The notes below the pieces were generated by a model. That model made no database searches and was not told where the DNA came from. It saw only the letters and a list, made by a program, of their open reading frames with translations. From Nothophaeocryptopus gaeumannii (Eukaryota > Ascomycota > Dothideomycetes > Mycosphaerellales > Mycosphaerellaceae): DNA of 64,000 nucleotides. The stretch lies in the NCBI GenBank assembly GCA_031771865.1, contig JASISA010000010.1, forward strand, positions 682,001 to 746,000, written 5' to 3'. The translations under genes and the position numbers were made by a program. Positions 32,435-42,522 of this stretch are shown piece after piece. Position 1 is the first letter of the stretch, and the number at the start of each line of letters is the position of its first letter.

Positions 32435-32896
32435 ATGGGTCGACGCAAAATGGCACGTGCACACACGAACGCAAACTTCGACGAAGCTCGAGCTTTCAGC
32501 AAGTCCATCTTCGGCAGGGAGTTCAGCAAAGTGAACCTCCTTCAAGAAGCTCTCTACGCAGGCGCATCATTACCTGACATAAGAAACAACAAGGCTCTGG
32601 CGATCATAGGCGACGCAGTCTTGAAGACTGTGCTATCTATTCACGCCCACGCTTTAGGACTGACCAATGGCTCTGCAACCGATCGGGTCCAGACTAAGCT
32701 CACCAACGCCAATCTGGGAAAGAGGGGAAAGGCGAAGGCTATCGATAAATTCATCTGTATGGATCCGGGCACTGCCAAGGCATCTCCTTACATGGTCGCC
32801 ACCGCGGTGGAGGCCCTCTTTGGAGCTGCCTTCATTGACTCTGGGCGGAATTGTAAAGTGGTGGAACGGGGGATGAGAGGTTTCGGATTGCTCTGA
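32435..32896 (+). CDS. RNase III-fold protein, catalytic site incomplete
   Basis: 153 residues, consisting of one RNase III-like domain. The signature helix reads NKALAIIGDAVLKTVL instead of the canonical NERLEFLGDAVL, so the first catalytic Glu is Ala while the Asp is kept. The second acidic cluster reads MVATAVEALFGAAFIDSG, keeping the Glu of VEAL but with Thr in place of the usual Asp. No double-stranded RNA-binding domain follows. Two of four metal-binding acidic residues are therefore missing, suggesting a non-catalytic RNA-binding or structural role as in some ribosomal RNase III homologs. ATG choice: MGRRKMARAHT; the second Met is equally possible. Confidence 0.75.
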   Translation: MGRRKMARAHTNANFDEARAFSKSIFGREFSKVNLLQEALYAGASLPDIRNNKALAIIGDAVLKTVLSIHAHALGLTNGSATDRVQTKLTNANLGKRGKAKAIDKFICMDPGTAKASPYMVATAVEALFGAAFIDSGRNCKVVERGMRGFGLL

Positions 32897-33927
32897 TTGA
32901 CCTGATGCTACCTACAACGTGTGACTGTGCAAGTGAAGAAGCTGGACTTCAGGCTTTCAAGCTTGAGCCTTTTAAGGTCTGAGCAAATACACCAAAGCGT
33001 TGCTATTTCACCTGTATACGGAGTCTCTCCTCAGCTATGTTGAACCACTTGAACTTGCGCTCGGATAAGACTTGTCCCGGAAAGCCACGAGGCTCGGTTG
33101 TGCTGTTGTGTAACCACACCTCGATCAGCCATCAACAGCTGCAATGATGTGGTGTCACTCAAGAAAGACCGCTTATCTTCAGCCAGTTCCAAGTCATCAG
33201 AGGCATGGAAAGCGCCTCGCCAAAATCAGTAAGGGGCCGTGGTGAAAGACAAGCTGAGTGCCGTTCTTGGCTAGAATGATTACTTTCCGATGAATGTTCC
33301 GCACGTTCCCAGATGATGACCGATGTTCTTCACAGCGTGTTAGAAGCTCACTCTGACAGGTGCTGGGGCATGTCCTCGATGCTGGGGAGGGGTTGATGTC
33401 GACAGGAAGTTGGGCTGCAGGAGAGACACTCAAGGGGTGTGCCAGACCGCTTGAGGGAGTCTGGGTTGGTAGAACCCACCCCGTGAGAGTATAGAACACA
33501 ACCACGCCTCACCGCTGCGTGGTATCCTAAGCTGCATTGTGGTGTATGAGAAATACCGTGGCATGTCGCCTCCATCTCTGACACTGCCCCATTGAGACTG
33601 AGTCGGCGAGACGGGCGGCTGTGTGGCAGAAGCCACATTGCATGATGGGTCATGAAGCTTGCAATCTTAGTAGCACGCGCGTGAAGACGTCCGGAACCAT
33701 CGCATCTGAACGCTATTCGGAAGCTCCGTGCGGCAGGCGTGGATTTTTGTGCGACGGAATGTTGAGAGCTTTGCCGAAATCATTCGACTACATCTGTTCA
33801 TGCTGAAGACTGCTCAGACGAAGAAGTGACCTTTCTCATCGACCTCTTTCGTGCGACAGGTATGCCCAGAGGTGAGCCGTGATCACTACGCCATCCCAAA
33901 ACGCAGAAAGACCGTGCCCACCACTGC
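32897..33927. other. 1-kb intergenic region
   Basis: Between two convergent genes. Only overlapping short frames; no repeat or RNA gene recognised. Confidence 0.4.
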
Positions 33928-35351
33928 TCACGAACTCTCTCGCCGGCTCATCAGCGTCTGAATGCGCTGTCCAACACCAGTCATGATGGTAGCTGCCGCT
34001 TTGAAGTTCGAGCTTGATGTCCTGCAGACCTGCATGTGCTCGTGCAATTGTCGCGTCAAATTCAGCATTTCATACAGCCGCAAACGGACAAATTGTCTGA
34101 GGAAGACGACTTTCTCGTCGCCGCTGATCTCGTACTGGCCAAGTTTGAGGAGCGTCGAGCTAGAGTCGACGCGGTCACTGGCTGAAAGCTGATGAGGCTC
34201 AGGCTTGACTGCTTCCGCTGACTCGTGAAAAGGAATGGATTCAAGCAGACCAACAACGCTCTCCAGCACGATGCCGACAAGGAGCAGCGCTCTTGGTCGT
34301 TCGCGGACGCATATTTCGCAATCCATCATCAGAGCAGTCTGATTCCTGATCTCCTTCTCCAGTTGCATGACGTGGTCAATACGGGACGCGGAATGCTCAA
34401 TATTCTCATCTTTCAGCTCAGACAGTCGCTGGAGGATCTGGCTGTAGCATCTGCAACGCGCTGGGATAGCTGATTGTTTCGAAAACGGGGATCCGGTTTG
34501 GCTGGTATGTGAATCGGTCGGAGAGCGTAAGCCTGTCTGAAGGGGCGTATTCGATGATGGGCGCTGCGGCCTTGGCATTCGCTGTTGTGCTGTCATCGCC
34601 GTATAGGACCCGAGAACGCTTAAATCCGCTGCCTCGTCTAAAGTCGGCAGACTAGCTTGGCGCATTGGTGGATGGTGCCCCGGACTAGAAACCTCGGACG
34701 GGCTTGAAGAAAACTGCGTAGAAGGGGAGTCATCGACCGAGCTTGCTGCCATGGTGTCCAGGCCTGTCGAGCCAGGTTCCAGGTCAAAAACTGACATTCT
34801 GCTTTGGTCGCAATATTGCCCCATCTCTGAATCAATGAGCGAATCTATCCTCGCCATTCTCTGCCCATTCTGCTGCTGGAAAACATCAGACGCAGCATCT
34901 CTGATTTCCATAATCGATGACCATGATAGGAAGCCTGGGGTGTCGTTGCCATTATCAGCAGACATGACATCCTGGGCATGGAAAGGAGGGTGCTCGAAAG
35001 AGGTCAGACCACTCGACTGCTTGTCCGCGTCGATTTGGGGTGGCGTCTCGATATCGTCGTCATTCTCCTCCAAATCCGATCTCGTTGCGTTCGCAGCTTG
35101 CGCTTTCGAATGTCCTCTCGAGATCGTGTTTCTTGGTCTTCCGAGGCGTCTCTTGTTACTGTAGACGCATTGTCGGCCGTGATTCTCGCATCGCTGACAC
35201 GAAGGCTTGTCCCGGCTACATCGTACTTTCCCTAATGTACACGGTAAGCACACTACGCTTGGAATTCTTGATCTTACTCAAGAGTGCTTTGCTCCTTACC
35301 CTCTAAGCAGGCATCGCAAGTCGACCGGATGCGAATTGATTGGTCGTTCAT
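33928..35351 (-). CDS. Zn2Cys6 transcription factor, AflR-like
   Basis: Two exons, 35300-35351 and 33928-35231 (68-nt intron), 451 residues. The intron splits the zinc cluster. Joined, it gives the six cysteines at 12, 15, 22, 29, 32 and 39 with CDACLEGKVRC and CQRCENHGRQC, the classic binuclear cluster, followed by RRLGRPRN. A Ser-rich middle precedes a helical region with CRCYSQILQRLSELKDENI and MMDCEICVRERPRALLLVGI, which resembles the C-terminal part of AflR-type regulators of secondary metabolism. It should bind CGG half sites in the nucleus. No polyketide or peptide synthase gene lies in this window, so its target cluster is elsewhere or absent. Confidence 0.88.
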
Positions 35352-36379
35352 AGCGGCTGCGTCACTTATATCGAAATCAGCAAGGCTGTCGTTCCTACTA
35401 TTCTGGCACTGTTGTTTGCCAGGCCACAGCTTTCATATGTCAAGTCATCCAAGCAGACCATGGCGAATGGAACGCCGACATACTACCTTAGCGAGCACCT
35501 AAACTGTGCTCAGCCCATTCAAGGACATTGTGATAATGCGAGCAGCCCTAGCAATCAACACAGCTGCATTTGCTGGCATCGCAAGTGGGCCTATGGTTAC
35601 CACAGCCAGCCAGCAGACACCCATTACTCGTGCGGAGTGGATGGACTGACGCGTATGAGTGTCCCCAATTCGGAGGTATCTAGTGCAGCGAGCTTGGGAT
35701 TTCGACCTGGACCCATCTCGGTTATAGGGTAATACCAAAAGGAATTCAGACTGCAACGTGCATATATGCAATAGGCAAGGGTATTTGCAGCCATAGCTTT
35801 GGACACGATCAGCATCGTCTCCCGATGGTGAGCAGGTGCGGCAAGCTGCGCTGGGTGCTGACGGTGTTCATTTGGAGAACGCAGCCGTGGGCCTACTGTC
35901 CAGGTTTCCGTCGACCTCATCGGTGATGTGAGTACAAAGTGGATTTGTTAGTCCCATTCATTGCTTCTGCTCCATGCAGGCTGCCTTTCAGCCCATGTTG
36001 CTTGGGCAGAGGACCCGGTGTGCGAGTGGAGAGCTGAGCAACAGACTGGGAGGAGTGGAGCCGTGCGTGCACAGAAGGGTGTCGTTGCATACGGGACACA
36101 TCGGCCAGTCCGAAGACACGGGCGGAGAGTGGTGATCCCATATGAACGAGCAGACGTTGGAGAAGGAGGTTGGTGGACCAGGACATGGTTGAGGTTGCAG
36201 TTGGTGGTGGAGCAATGGAGTTGGCGCCGTCGTCGGTAACGTGACTTCATGTTTACGCCAAGACCGGGGCTGCCTCGACGCGTCTTCGAACACGTTTGCG
36301 CCTTCTCGAAGCTCGGCGGTGGCAACTCACCACCTGCTCCGTCTTTCCATTTCGATATGACACATCTACCACCGCCGTC
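35352..36379. promoter_or_regulatory. Divergent promoter, regulator / RAD54
   Basis: About 1 kb between two head-to-head genes. Short open frames only. No distinct element was identified. Confidence 0.4.
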
Positions 36380-38827
36380 ATGACTGCCACCGCCGCCGAT
36401 AACAAGGAGAACATTGCGCCAATGTCCGGCAAGCCACGCGCCCGATTCTATGGCGAAACACCACAGACAATCGAGCGATTGAGCAAGCCATTCAAATGCC
36501 CGGGCTCCAACACTCCCACGCGTGCCTCAGAGAAGCCAGCGCGCAAGCGAAGAAAGGTCGATTACACCGGTGCCGATGCCAGCGAAGATGGCGACAAGCC
36601 CTATACCAACGACGACCGGCTTGCGCTGGCCACTCGGGACGTCAATCGCTTTCCCGTCTTCAAGCCCAAAGACAAGGGCAGCGCCTTCCGTTCACGCTTT
36701 ACGATACCGTTGAAGAACAAGGAGTTCGCTACATACAACCCATCCCGCCCACCACCGCTGCTTGGCCTTCGGCAGGGTGCGGTCTTTGTAGCCAAGCCAC
36801 TGCATGACCCAAGTGGAGAATTCGCTATTGTGCTATATGACCCCACTGTCGATGATAAGCCTGCTCCCAAGCTGTTGGAAGAGGGCGCAGAAGAGCGCGT
36901 GGAAGAACAACCAAGCGAAAATCAGCCTCAGCTTGCGGAGCCTATTATGCACAAGAGTTTGGCGGAGATCCTCGGAATAAAAAAGCAGGTCGACACAGAG
37001 CGACCCAAGGTGCCGGTCGTAATTGACCCGCGCTTGGCGAAGGTATTACGACCGCATCAAGTGGAGGGCGTCAAGTTCCTGTACAAATGCACAACAGGCT
37101 TGATTGATTCTTCTGCAGAAGGCTGCATTATGGCTGACGAGATGGGTCTTGGCAAAACCCTGCAGTGCATCACTCTAATGTGGACCCTGCTAAAGCAGTC
37201 TCCAGACGCAGGAAAGGGCACGATTCAGAAATGTGTCATTGCCTGTCCGTCCAGTCTGGTGCGGAATTGGGCGAATGAGCTTGTCAAATGGCTTGGTCCG
37301 GACGCAATTACTCCATTTGCTGTTGACGGCAAGGCTTCCAAAGAGGAGTTGACACAGCAGATGCGATCGTGGGCTTCTGCCACAGGTCGAGCCGTTGTGC
37401 GGCCGGTGCTCATTGTTTCTTACGAGACACTCCGATTGTACGTGGACGAACTTCGGAATGCTCCGATCGGCTTAATGCTGTGCGACGAGGGTCACCGGTT
37501 GAAGAACGGCGAAAGTCAGACGTTCGAGGCACTGAACGGCTTGAACGTTCGAAAGCGTGTCATCTTATCCGGTACACCTATTCAGAACGACTTGGCTGAA
37601 TATTTTGCTCTGCTGAACTTCGCAAATCCTGGCTACCTCGGAACTCGTCAGGATTTCAGAAAACAGTACGAGCTTCCAATCCTGCGTGGGCGAGATGCAG
37701 ACAGTTGTGAAGCAGACCAGCAGAGGGGTAATGAGCGATTGAAAGAGCTTCTGGAGAAGGTCAACAAGTTCATCATTCGGCGGACGAACGACATTCTCTC
37801 GAAGTACCTGCCGGTAAAGTACGAGCATGTTGTGTTTTGCAACCTAGCTCCATTCCAACTGGACTTGTACAACTACTTCATCAAGTCTCCGGAGATTCAA
37901 AGTCTGCTGCGCGGGAAAGGCAGCCAGCCCCTCAAAGCAATTGGCCTGCTGAAGAAGCTATGCAATCATCCGGACCTGCTCAATCTACCTGATGACTTGC
38001 CTGGCTGCGAAGGTCTATTTCCAGATGACTTCGTTCCAAAGGATGCGCGGGGGCGAGACAGAGACGTCAAGCCATGGTACTCCGGCAAGATGGCCGTGCT
38101 AGACCGAATGCTTGCACGAATCCGGCAAGACACCAATGATAAGATTGTCCTCATCTCAAACTACACGCAAACCTTGGACGTCTTCGAGAAGCTTTGCCGA
38201 AATCGCAGCTATGGATGCTTGCGCCTGGACGGTACCATGAATGTCAGCAAGCGACAGAAGCTTGTCGACAAGTTCAACGATCCCAACGGCGAGGAGTTCG
38301 TCTTCTTGCTCTCTTCGAAGGCCGGTGGCTGTGGCCTGAATCTTATCGGCGCCAATCGATTGGTGCTGTTTGATCCCGACTGGAACCCGGCTGCGGACCA
38401 ACAGGCTTTGGCTCGTGTTTGGCGTGACGGCCAGAAGAAAGACTGTTTCGTCTACCGCTTCATTGCCACTGGCACAATCGAGGAGAAGATATTTCAGCGC
38501 CAGTCACACAAGCAATCGCTTTCATCCTGCGTTGTTGACTCTGCCGAAGATGTCGAGCGCCACTTCAGTCAGGATTCTCTGCGAGAACTCTTCCAATACC
38601 GTCCAGGGACCACCAGCGACACGCATGAGACCTTCAAATGTAAGCGTTGTAAAGATGGCAGACAGTTCATCAAGGCGCCTGCAATGCTCTACGGTGACAC
38701 CAACAGTTGGAATCACTTCACTAACGAGGGCGAGAGGGGACCCATGGCCCGCATTCAAGATTTGCTGTTGAGGCAAGAGATCACAGAGAAGGATGTCAGT
38801 GCGGTCTTCCAGTACATCAGCCATTGA
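36380..38827 (+). CDS. RAD54: DNA repair ATPase Rad54
   Basis: 815 residues, intronless, from ATG 36380 (MTATAADNKEN). The SNF2/Swi2 ATPase is complete: LRPHQVEGVKFLY (Q-like region), DEMGLGKTLQ (Walker A, about 253-260), DEGHRLKN (about 369), SGTPIQNDLAEYF, and the helicase C half with LDGTMNVSKRQKLVDKFN, SSKAGGCGLNLIGANRL and DPDWNPAADQQALARVWRDG. The N-terminal region RARFYGETPQTIERLSKPF and the C-terminal CKRCKDGRQF zinc-like segment are Rad54-type rather than Rad26 or Ino80. It remodels DNA with Rad51 during homologous recombination; nuclear. The open frame extends to 36296 but the extra residues are not conserved-looking. Confidence 0.95.
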   Translation: MTATAADNKENIAPMSGKPRARFYGETPQTIERLSKPFKCPGSNTPTRASEKPARKRRKVDYTGADASEDGDKPYTNDDRLALATRDVNRFPVFKPKDKGSAFRSRFTIPLKNKEFATYNPSRPPPLLGLRQGAVFVAKPLHDPSGEFAIVLYDPTVDDKPAPKLLEEGAEERVEEQPSENQPQLAEPIMHKSLAEILGIKKQVDTERPKVPVVIDPRLAKVLRPHQVEGVKFLYKCTTGLIDSSAEGCIMADEMGLGKTLQCITLMWTLLKQSPDAGKGTIQKCVIACPSSLVRNWANELVKWLGPDAITPFAVDGKASKEELTQQMRSWASATGRAVVRPVLIVSYETLRLYVDELRNAPIGLMLCDEGHRLKNGESQTFEALNGLNVRKRVILSGTPIQNDLAEYFALLNFANPGYLGTRQDFRKQYELPILRGRDADSCEADQQRGNERLKELLEKVNKFIIRRTNDILSKYLPVKYEHVVFCNLAPFQLDLYNYFIKSPEIQSLLRGKGSQPLKAIGLLKKLCNHPDLLNLPDDLPGCEGLFPDDFVPKDARGRDRDVKPWYSGKMAVLDRMLARIRQDTNDKIVLISNYTQTLDVFEKLCRNRSYGCLRLDGTMNVSKRQKLVDKFNDPNGEEFVFLLSSKAGGCGLNLIGANRLVLFDPDWNPAADQQALARVWRDGQKKDCFVYRFIATGTIEEKIFQRQSHKQSLSSCVVDSAEDVERHFSQDSLRELFQYRPGTTSDTHETFKCKRCKDGRQFIKAPAMLYGDTNSWNHFTNEGERGPMARIQDLLLRQEITEKDVSAVFQYISH

Positions 38828-39821
38828 TCTCGATCATCGTTGACGCGACTTTGGCATATGACCGACAGCTTAGTCTGGCTCTCTTGCGAGAGAATTCATG
38901 AGATGTGGTGACCCTAGGCTCACGAGCCATGTTTTCACAGCATCAAGAGAGCGAGCACAGCAATCTCGTCTGAGTGCTCGCATCGTTCGCGGCGATCAGG
39001 TGAAATCGTCTCACAGTAGTCGACGTCCGCAGCAACAACGCGCAGGCGGAGATGTTTGCGGTCCGTGAACCCCACACATTGGGTCTTGACTGGAACGTTC
39101 TCAGGACAGTGGCATGGGATCGGGCTCATTCAACGCATCTCTAAGCAAACGCCGTTGCAGTCATGCCTATCCATGGGCTCGTAAGTGTGCATTATGTAGG
39201 ATAAAGATCTCATGGCCTGCTGAGATGGATCACTTATGCTACATCCTGCGATACCTTGATCTCATAATTCTGTGGAGAGCTCAATCTCCCCATTGCGATA
39301 CGCATTATAAGTAGCCTGTTCTATGGAGTAGCACGGCAAGCAGCCTGAGGCAGAAGCACGTCTTTCATATGCTTTCCTGGCCCGTGCGTAAACTTTGATT
39401 CGAAGCCCGCACTTTCCCGCCCGCGGCCTATAAATCTCCCTCTCCCCGGCTCCCAAGGTCCAACACCGTGACAGCACCAAACCTCTTCGTCTCCAACCCA
39501 AACATACTCAAATTGCAGACAATATAGAGACCTGTATATGTGTATATCGCATGTGCGTAGAATCTGTGAGACAGTAGCAGATTTGATATAGCAAATCTGT
39601 GAGAATGATGAGAAAGAGATACTTGCAAGATTGCAGTGAATCCTCGCATGTCTCAGTGCACTCGCTACATACCATGCATGTCTTTCAAAGATAGCTCACA
39701 ATCCCTACATGCCAGCCCTTCCCAAACTCGTATCCAGAAACCCTGCAAACAAGGAAGAAATACCAAAGAGCGCCTTGTCCTGTCGTCCTTTTCGAAGCTG
39801 GTGCTCAGAGCCGCCGCCTGC
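38828..39821. other. Intergenic, no gene
   Basis: Convergent 3' flanks of RAD54 and a 2EXR-like gene. A TATAAA phrase at about 39429 is isolated. Nothing else recognised. Confidence 0.4.
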
Positions 39822-40344
39822 TTAGAAAGGCTCCGCATCTGAGATCTTGACGTCGCCGTCGGTGTGTCGAATGCAGAGCCAGTGCTCGGAATCGTTCAGA
39901 GCAAGCTGTAGATAGTCGAGCGCAAGCATCTCATACTTGTTCTCTTTGACGTACGTGTCGAGGGTTTCTTGGCGAAGTTGTCGGCTTGTTCGAGTGAGAC
40001 CTGGTTGGATGTAATTTCGCTCGTTGATTGCCAAACAATCGGCCTCGACGAGTGCATGGCGCCATATCGTGTTGCGTAGCTCGCCAGGTAAGCCGAGCAG
40101 GGACAAGTGAGGGACGGGAGATGAGGCGATTTGTGCGACCTGAGCTTTGTTTTCGGTTCCCTTTGTTGCTGATTCGATCTCGTCCTTTCGCGCTACTTTC
40201 GCTGGTGGCTCCTAGCTGTTCGCCGACGAATAGTCGTGGCTGCGCTTCATGATGGTCCTCTCGAGATAAAGTATGTGGAGAGCGATTTGTGTCATGACCT
40301 CGAGGGTTTGCGGAAGCCATACTTTCGTAAGGGAGATCTCCCAT
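39822..40344 (-). CDS. 2EXR/F-box-like protein, structure uncertain
   Basis: The clear protein part is 39822-40106: LSLLGLPGELRNTIWRHAL, then GLTRTSRQLRQETLDTY and a short C-terminus ending SDAEPF. The opening LLGLPGELRNxIxxxAL is the signature of a large Pezizomycotina family. The open frame reaches upstream to 40211 but contains no ATG. The nearest ATG (40344, MGDLPYESMAS) is in another frame. Either a first exon ends at a weak donor near 40297 and splices to CAGCTAG at about 40212, or a frameshift has separated start and domain. It is a paralog of the next gene on the same strand. Function unknown, possible pseudogene. Confidence 0.5.
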
Positions 40345-40402
40345 GATTTGGGGCGTCGGGCGTCGTGCATCGTGTACTAGTGAAGTTCGTTGTGTATAAG
40401 TT

Positions 40403-40623
40403 CACTGCATGGAATGCTTTCTCGCCTCTACCATATGATGGAACCACCGCCGGCATTAACTGCCTTGCAGAAGCTCACAGCATGGGAGGGCATACCCATG
40501 CCTATCACTCCACCACCCCACCACTTGCATTCATCACCTCCCACCAGCTCACAGCATGGAAGGCCATCCTCATCCCCACCACCGAACCGCCCCACCACTC
40601 GCATTAACCCCCTCCCTGAAATC
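40403..40623. repeat. Three tandem copies of a gene 3' end (~73 bp)
   Basis: Units start at 40403, 40476 and 40550, each opening with CACNGCATGG and containing a (T/C)GCATTNA box near its end. The third copy, nearest the 2EXR-like gene, lies in what was the C-terminal coding region of that gene read in the shifted frame. The other two copies lie beyond its stop. Divergence between units is considerable. Confidence 0.6.
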
Positions 40624-40742
40624 CTCCAAACCCCCTTCAATCTCTCTCCACGGCAACCCCCTCAACCTCTTCACCAACTTACTCGGCTTACAAGCTACCG
40701 TCAACTCCTCACTCCTCACTCCAGCCCCATTCGCCGTCGTAG

Positions 40743-41189
40743 TCAAGTCAAAATCCTCCTCTCATGAATCAAGCGCAGCCATGCCCTGAGATCCGTCCAA
40801 GAGAAGGTGGTTGGGGTGGTGACAGCATAATCGGTGAGGTAGAGCCAATGTGAGTCCCAATTCGGGATATCTGAAGGCACGACGTCATTCATCAGCAGTT
40901 CGAAGCGGTTCTCGAGGTAGAAGATATCAGCCGCCTCCCTACGGATTTGGCGGCATGTTCTCAGCAGTCCAAGCTCCCAACGAGTGTCGCGATCGACTGT
41001 GATGTCTTCAGACTCAAGGAGGGCGTAGCGATATATTCGGTTTCGTAGTTCGCCGCAGAGGCCGAGGAGGGAGGTTCGAGGCGGTTGGGACATTTTCGTG
41101 TCGGACGAACATGGGCCAGGGAGATCTCGGTCCGCATTTCTTCCAGTGCTTTGCTTTGAGGGTAGACGTAAAAACTGACTCGGAGTCAT
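40743..41189 (-). CDS. 2EXR/F-box-like protein with frameshifted C-terminus
   Basis: 148 residues from ATG 41189 (MTPSQFLRLPSK). The N-terminal domain reads TSLLGLCGELRNRIYRYALL, followed by LGLLRTCRQIRREAADIFY and ENRFELLMNDVV, paralogous to the neighbour at 39822-40106. The frame ends at WLRLIHERRILT. In the next frame the sequence goes on as protein for another 60 codons (EEDFDLTTTANGAGV, LVKRLRGLPWREIEGGLEDF, REGVNASGGAVRWWG) to a stop at 40570-40572. One missing base in the run GAGAGGAGGA explains this. The gene is therefore either a recent pseudogene, a shortened allele, or an assembly error. Function unknown. Confidence 0.65.
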   Translation of the reverse strand: MTPSQFLRLPSKQSTGRNADRDLPGPCSSDTKMSQPPRTSLLGLCGELRNRIYRYALLESEDITVDRDTRWELGLLRTCRQIRREAADIFYLENRFELLMNDVVPSDIPNWDSHWLYLTDYAVTTPTTFSWTDLRAWLRLIHERRILT

Positions 41190-41586
41190 TTCGTCCCGAT
41201 GTGTTGAGTGCCGAGTGTTGTTGGAGCGAGCATGGAAGAAGTCGAAGTTGGACCAGAGAAGCCGAAGAAGCACGGATCAGACTTGACGGGCCGAGAAAAG
41301 TTAGGCAGGGTTTAGTGCAAAAGCGAAGTGAATGAAACCAACAACTCCCCAGGCACGGCGCAAATGAGACCTATGACAATGGTCAATAAACATTGCTGCT
41401 CAGTGCTGTTCTAAGCACGGTTGCGTACCTACGCTGCAGTATCCACTTCTAGGAATGCTATCATATTCAACAGCGGTACTTTACTTGCTCATGTTACAGG
41501 CGCGCTCCAGCACGAGACCAAGTCTGCCGGACTCCCCGCGCTCGACAACCGAGAAGCTTTGGGACGATGCTTACAGCTCGACGCGT
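41190..41586. other. Intergenic, no gene
   Basis: Promoter of the 2EXR-like gene and 3' flank of the RBR gene. Nothing recognised. Confidence 0.4.
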
Positions 41587-42522
41587 CTATCGGTGCCCAT
41601 CCTCGTCCCAAGCTCTTCCTGAAGGCGGGACCATGGTGTCTTCGATGAGATTCTCCTGAAACTCGCGAAAGATAGGCGTGCGTGGACGTGGGGGCTGGCG
41701 GTCGCGCGGAAGCTGGGCCGGAGGATTGTACTCTTCGTATGCGTCATCCTCGTCCTCATCTTCGCCTTCACAAACGCACTCGTCCAGGGTCTTGGCGCAG
41801 CCATAGCACCAGTCAGAGCCGCATCGGCAGTGGATGTGCGAACAGCCGTCAATCTGTGTTCCAGGGGCAAAGCATTAGCAAGTTCCCAATATGTGCATAG
41901 CTTTAGATGCACTTACCTTCTCAACCATTCTCTTGCATTCTGGACACCGCTTCCAGCGCTTCCCTTTCGCATAGATGTCCACCTCATTATCAGCGCACGG
42001 TCCGAAGTGCGCCGCCTCCTTGCATTTCGCACATGTCACTTTGCGGCATTTCTGGCAGAAGGCTTGGTCGTTGTGGATGCTGTGCGGGGCGATGAAGGCG
42101 TTGCATGGTAGATTCGCGCAATAGGTCTTGTTGCGAGTTGACATCTCCAGCGTCTTGCTGCGGTAGTGTCGCACCGTGGCTTCTGGAAGGTGCTTTCGAG
42201 CCCGGTCGAGGGAGATGGTGTAATGGAAGCAACGAGGCGGGAAAAACTGCTCATCCTTCATGGCGAGAACGAACTGGCGCTCGAGGCACTCCGTACAGTA
42301 GTGGCACTGACACCTGAGCTTCAGCATGTCATCTGGATTGTGCTTCTCGCGGCAGATGCGACAGATTGGAGCGGGCTCGGTGCGTTCAGCCATGTTGTCG
42401 ATAATATTGAACCCCTGCTCGAAGTGGTGTATGAACTGCGGTACCGACATGGTGAGACTGGAAAATGGGTCCTCGACAACCGTGAGCCGGAGTTGGTCAG
42501 TCATGGTCATTGTAGAAGTCAT
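41587..42522 (-). CDS. RBR-type E3 ubiquitin ligase
   Basis: Two exons, 41917-42522 and 41587-41853 (63-nt intron, GTAAGT...CACAG), 290 residues. RING1: CRICREKHNPDDMLKLRC, CHYCTECLERQF. IBR: KTYCANLPCNAFI, CQKCRKVTCAKCKEAAHFG. RING2 is split by the intron and rejoins as CPECKRMVEKIDGCSHIHCR, CGSDWCYGCAK, with the Cys of DGC in the position of the catalytic thioester Cys. An acidic linker and a proline/arginine-rich tail end in RAWDEDGHR. RBR ligases take ubiquitin from the E2 onto this Cys before transfer. The N-terminus is short and carries no UBA or other recognisable domain; such small RBR proteins are numerous in ascomycetes. Substrates unknown. Confidence 0.88.

Noticed and set aside
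36296..36379. Upstream in-frame extension of Rad54
   Set aside because: 28 extra codons lack the Rad54 N-terminal character; the ATG at 36380 is followed at once by the expected basic/NKEN-type start.
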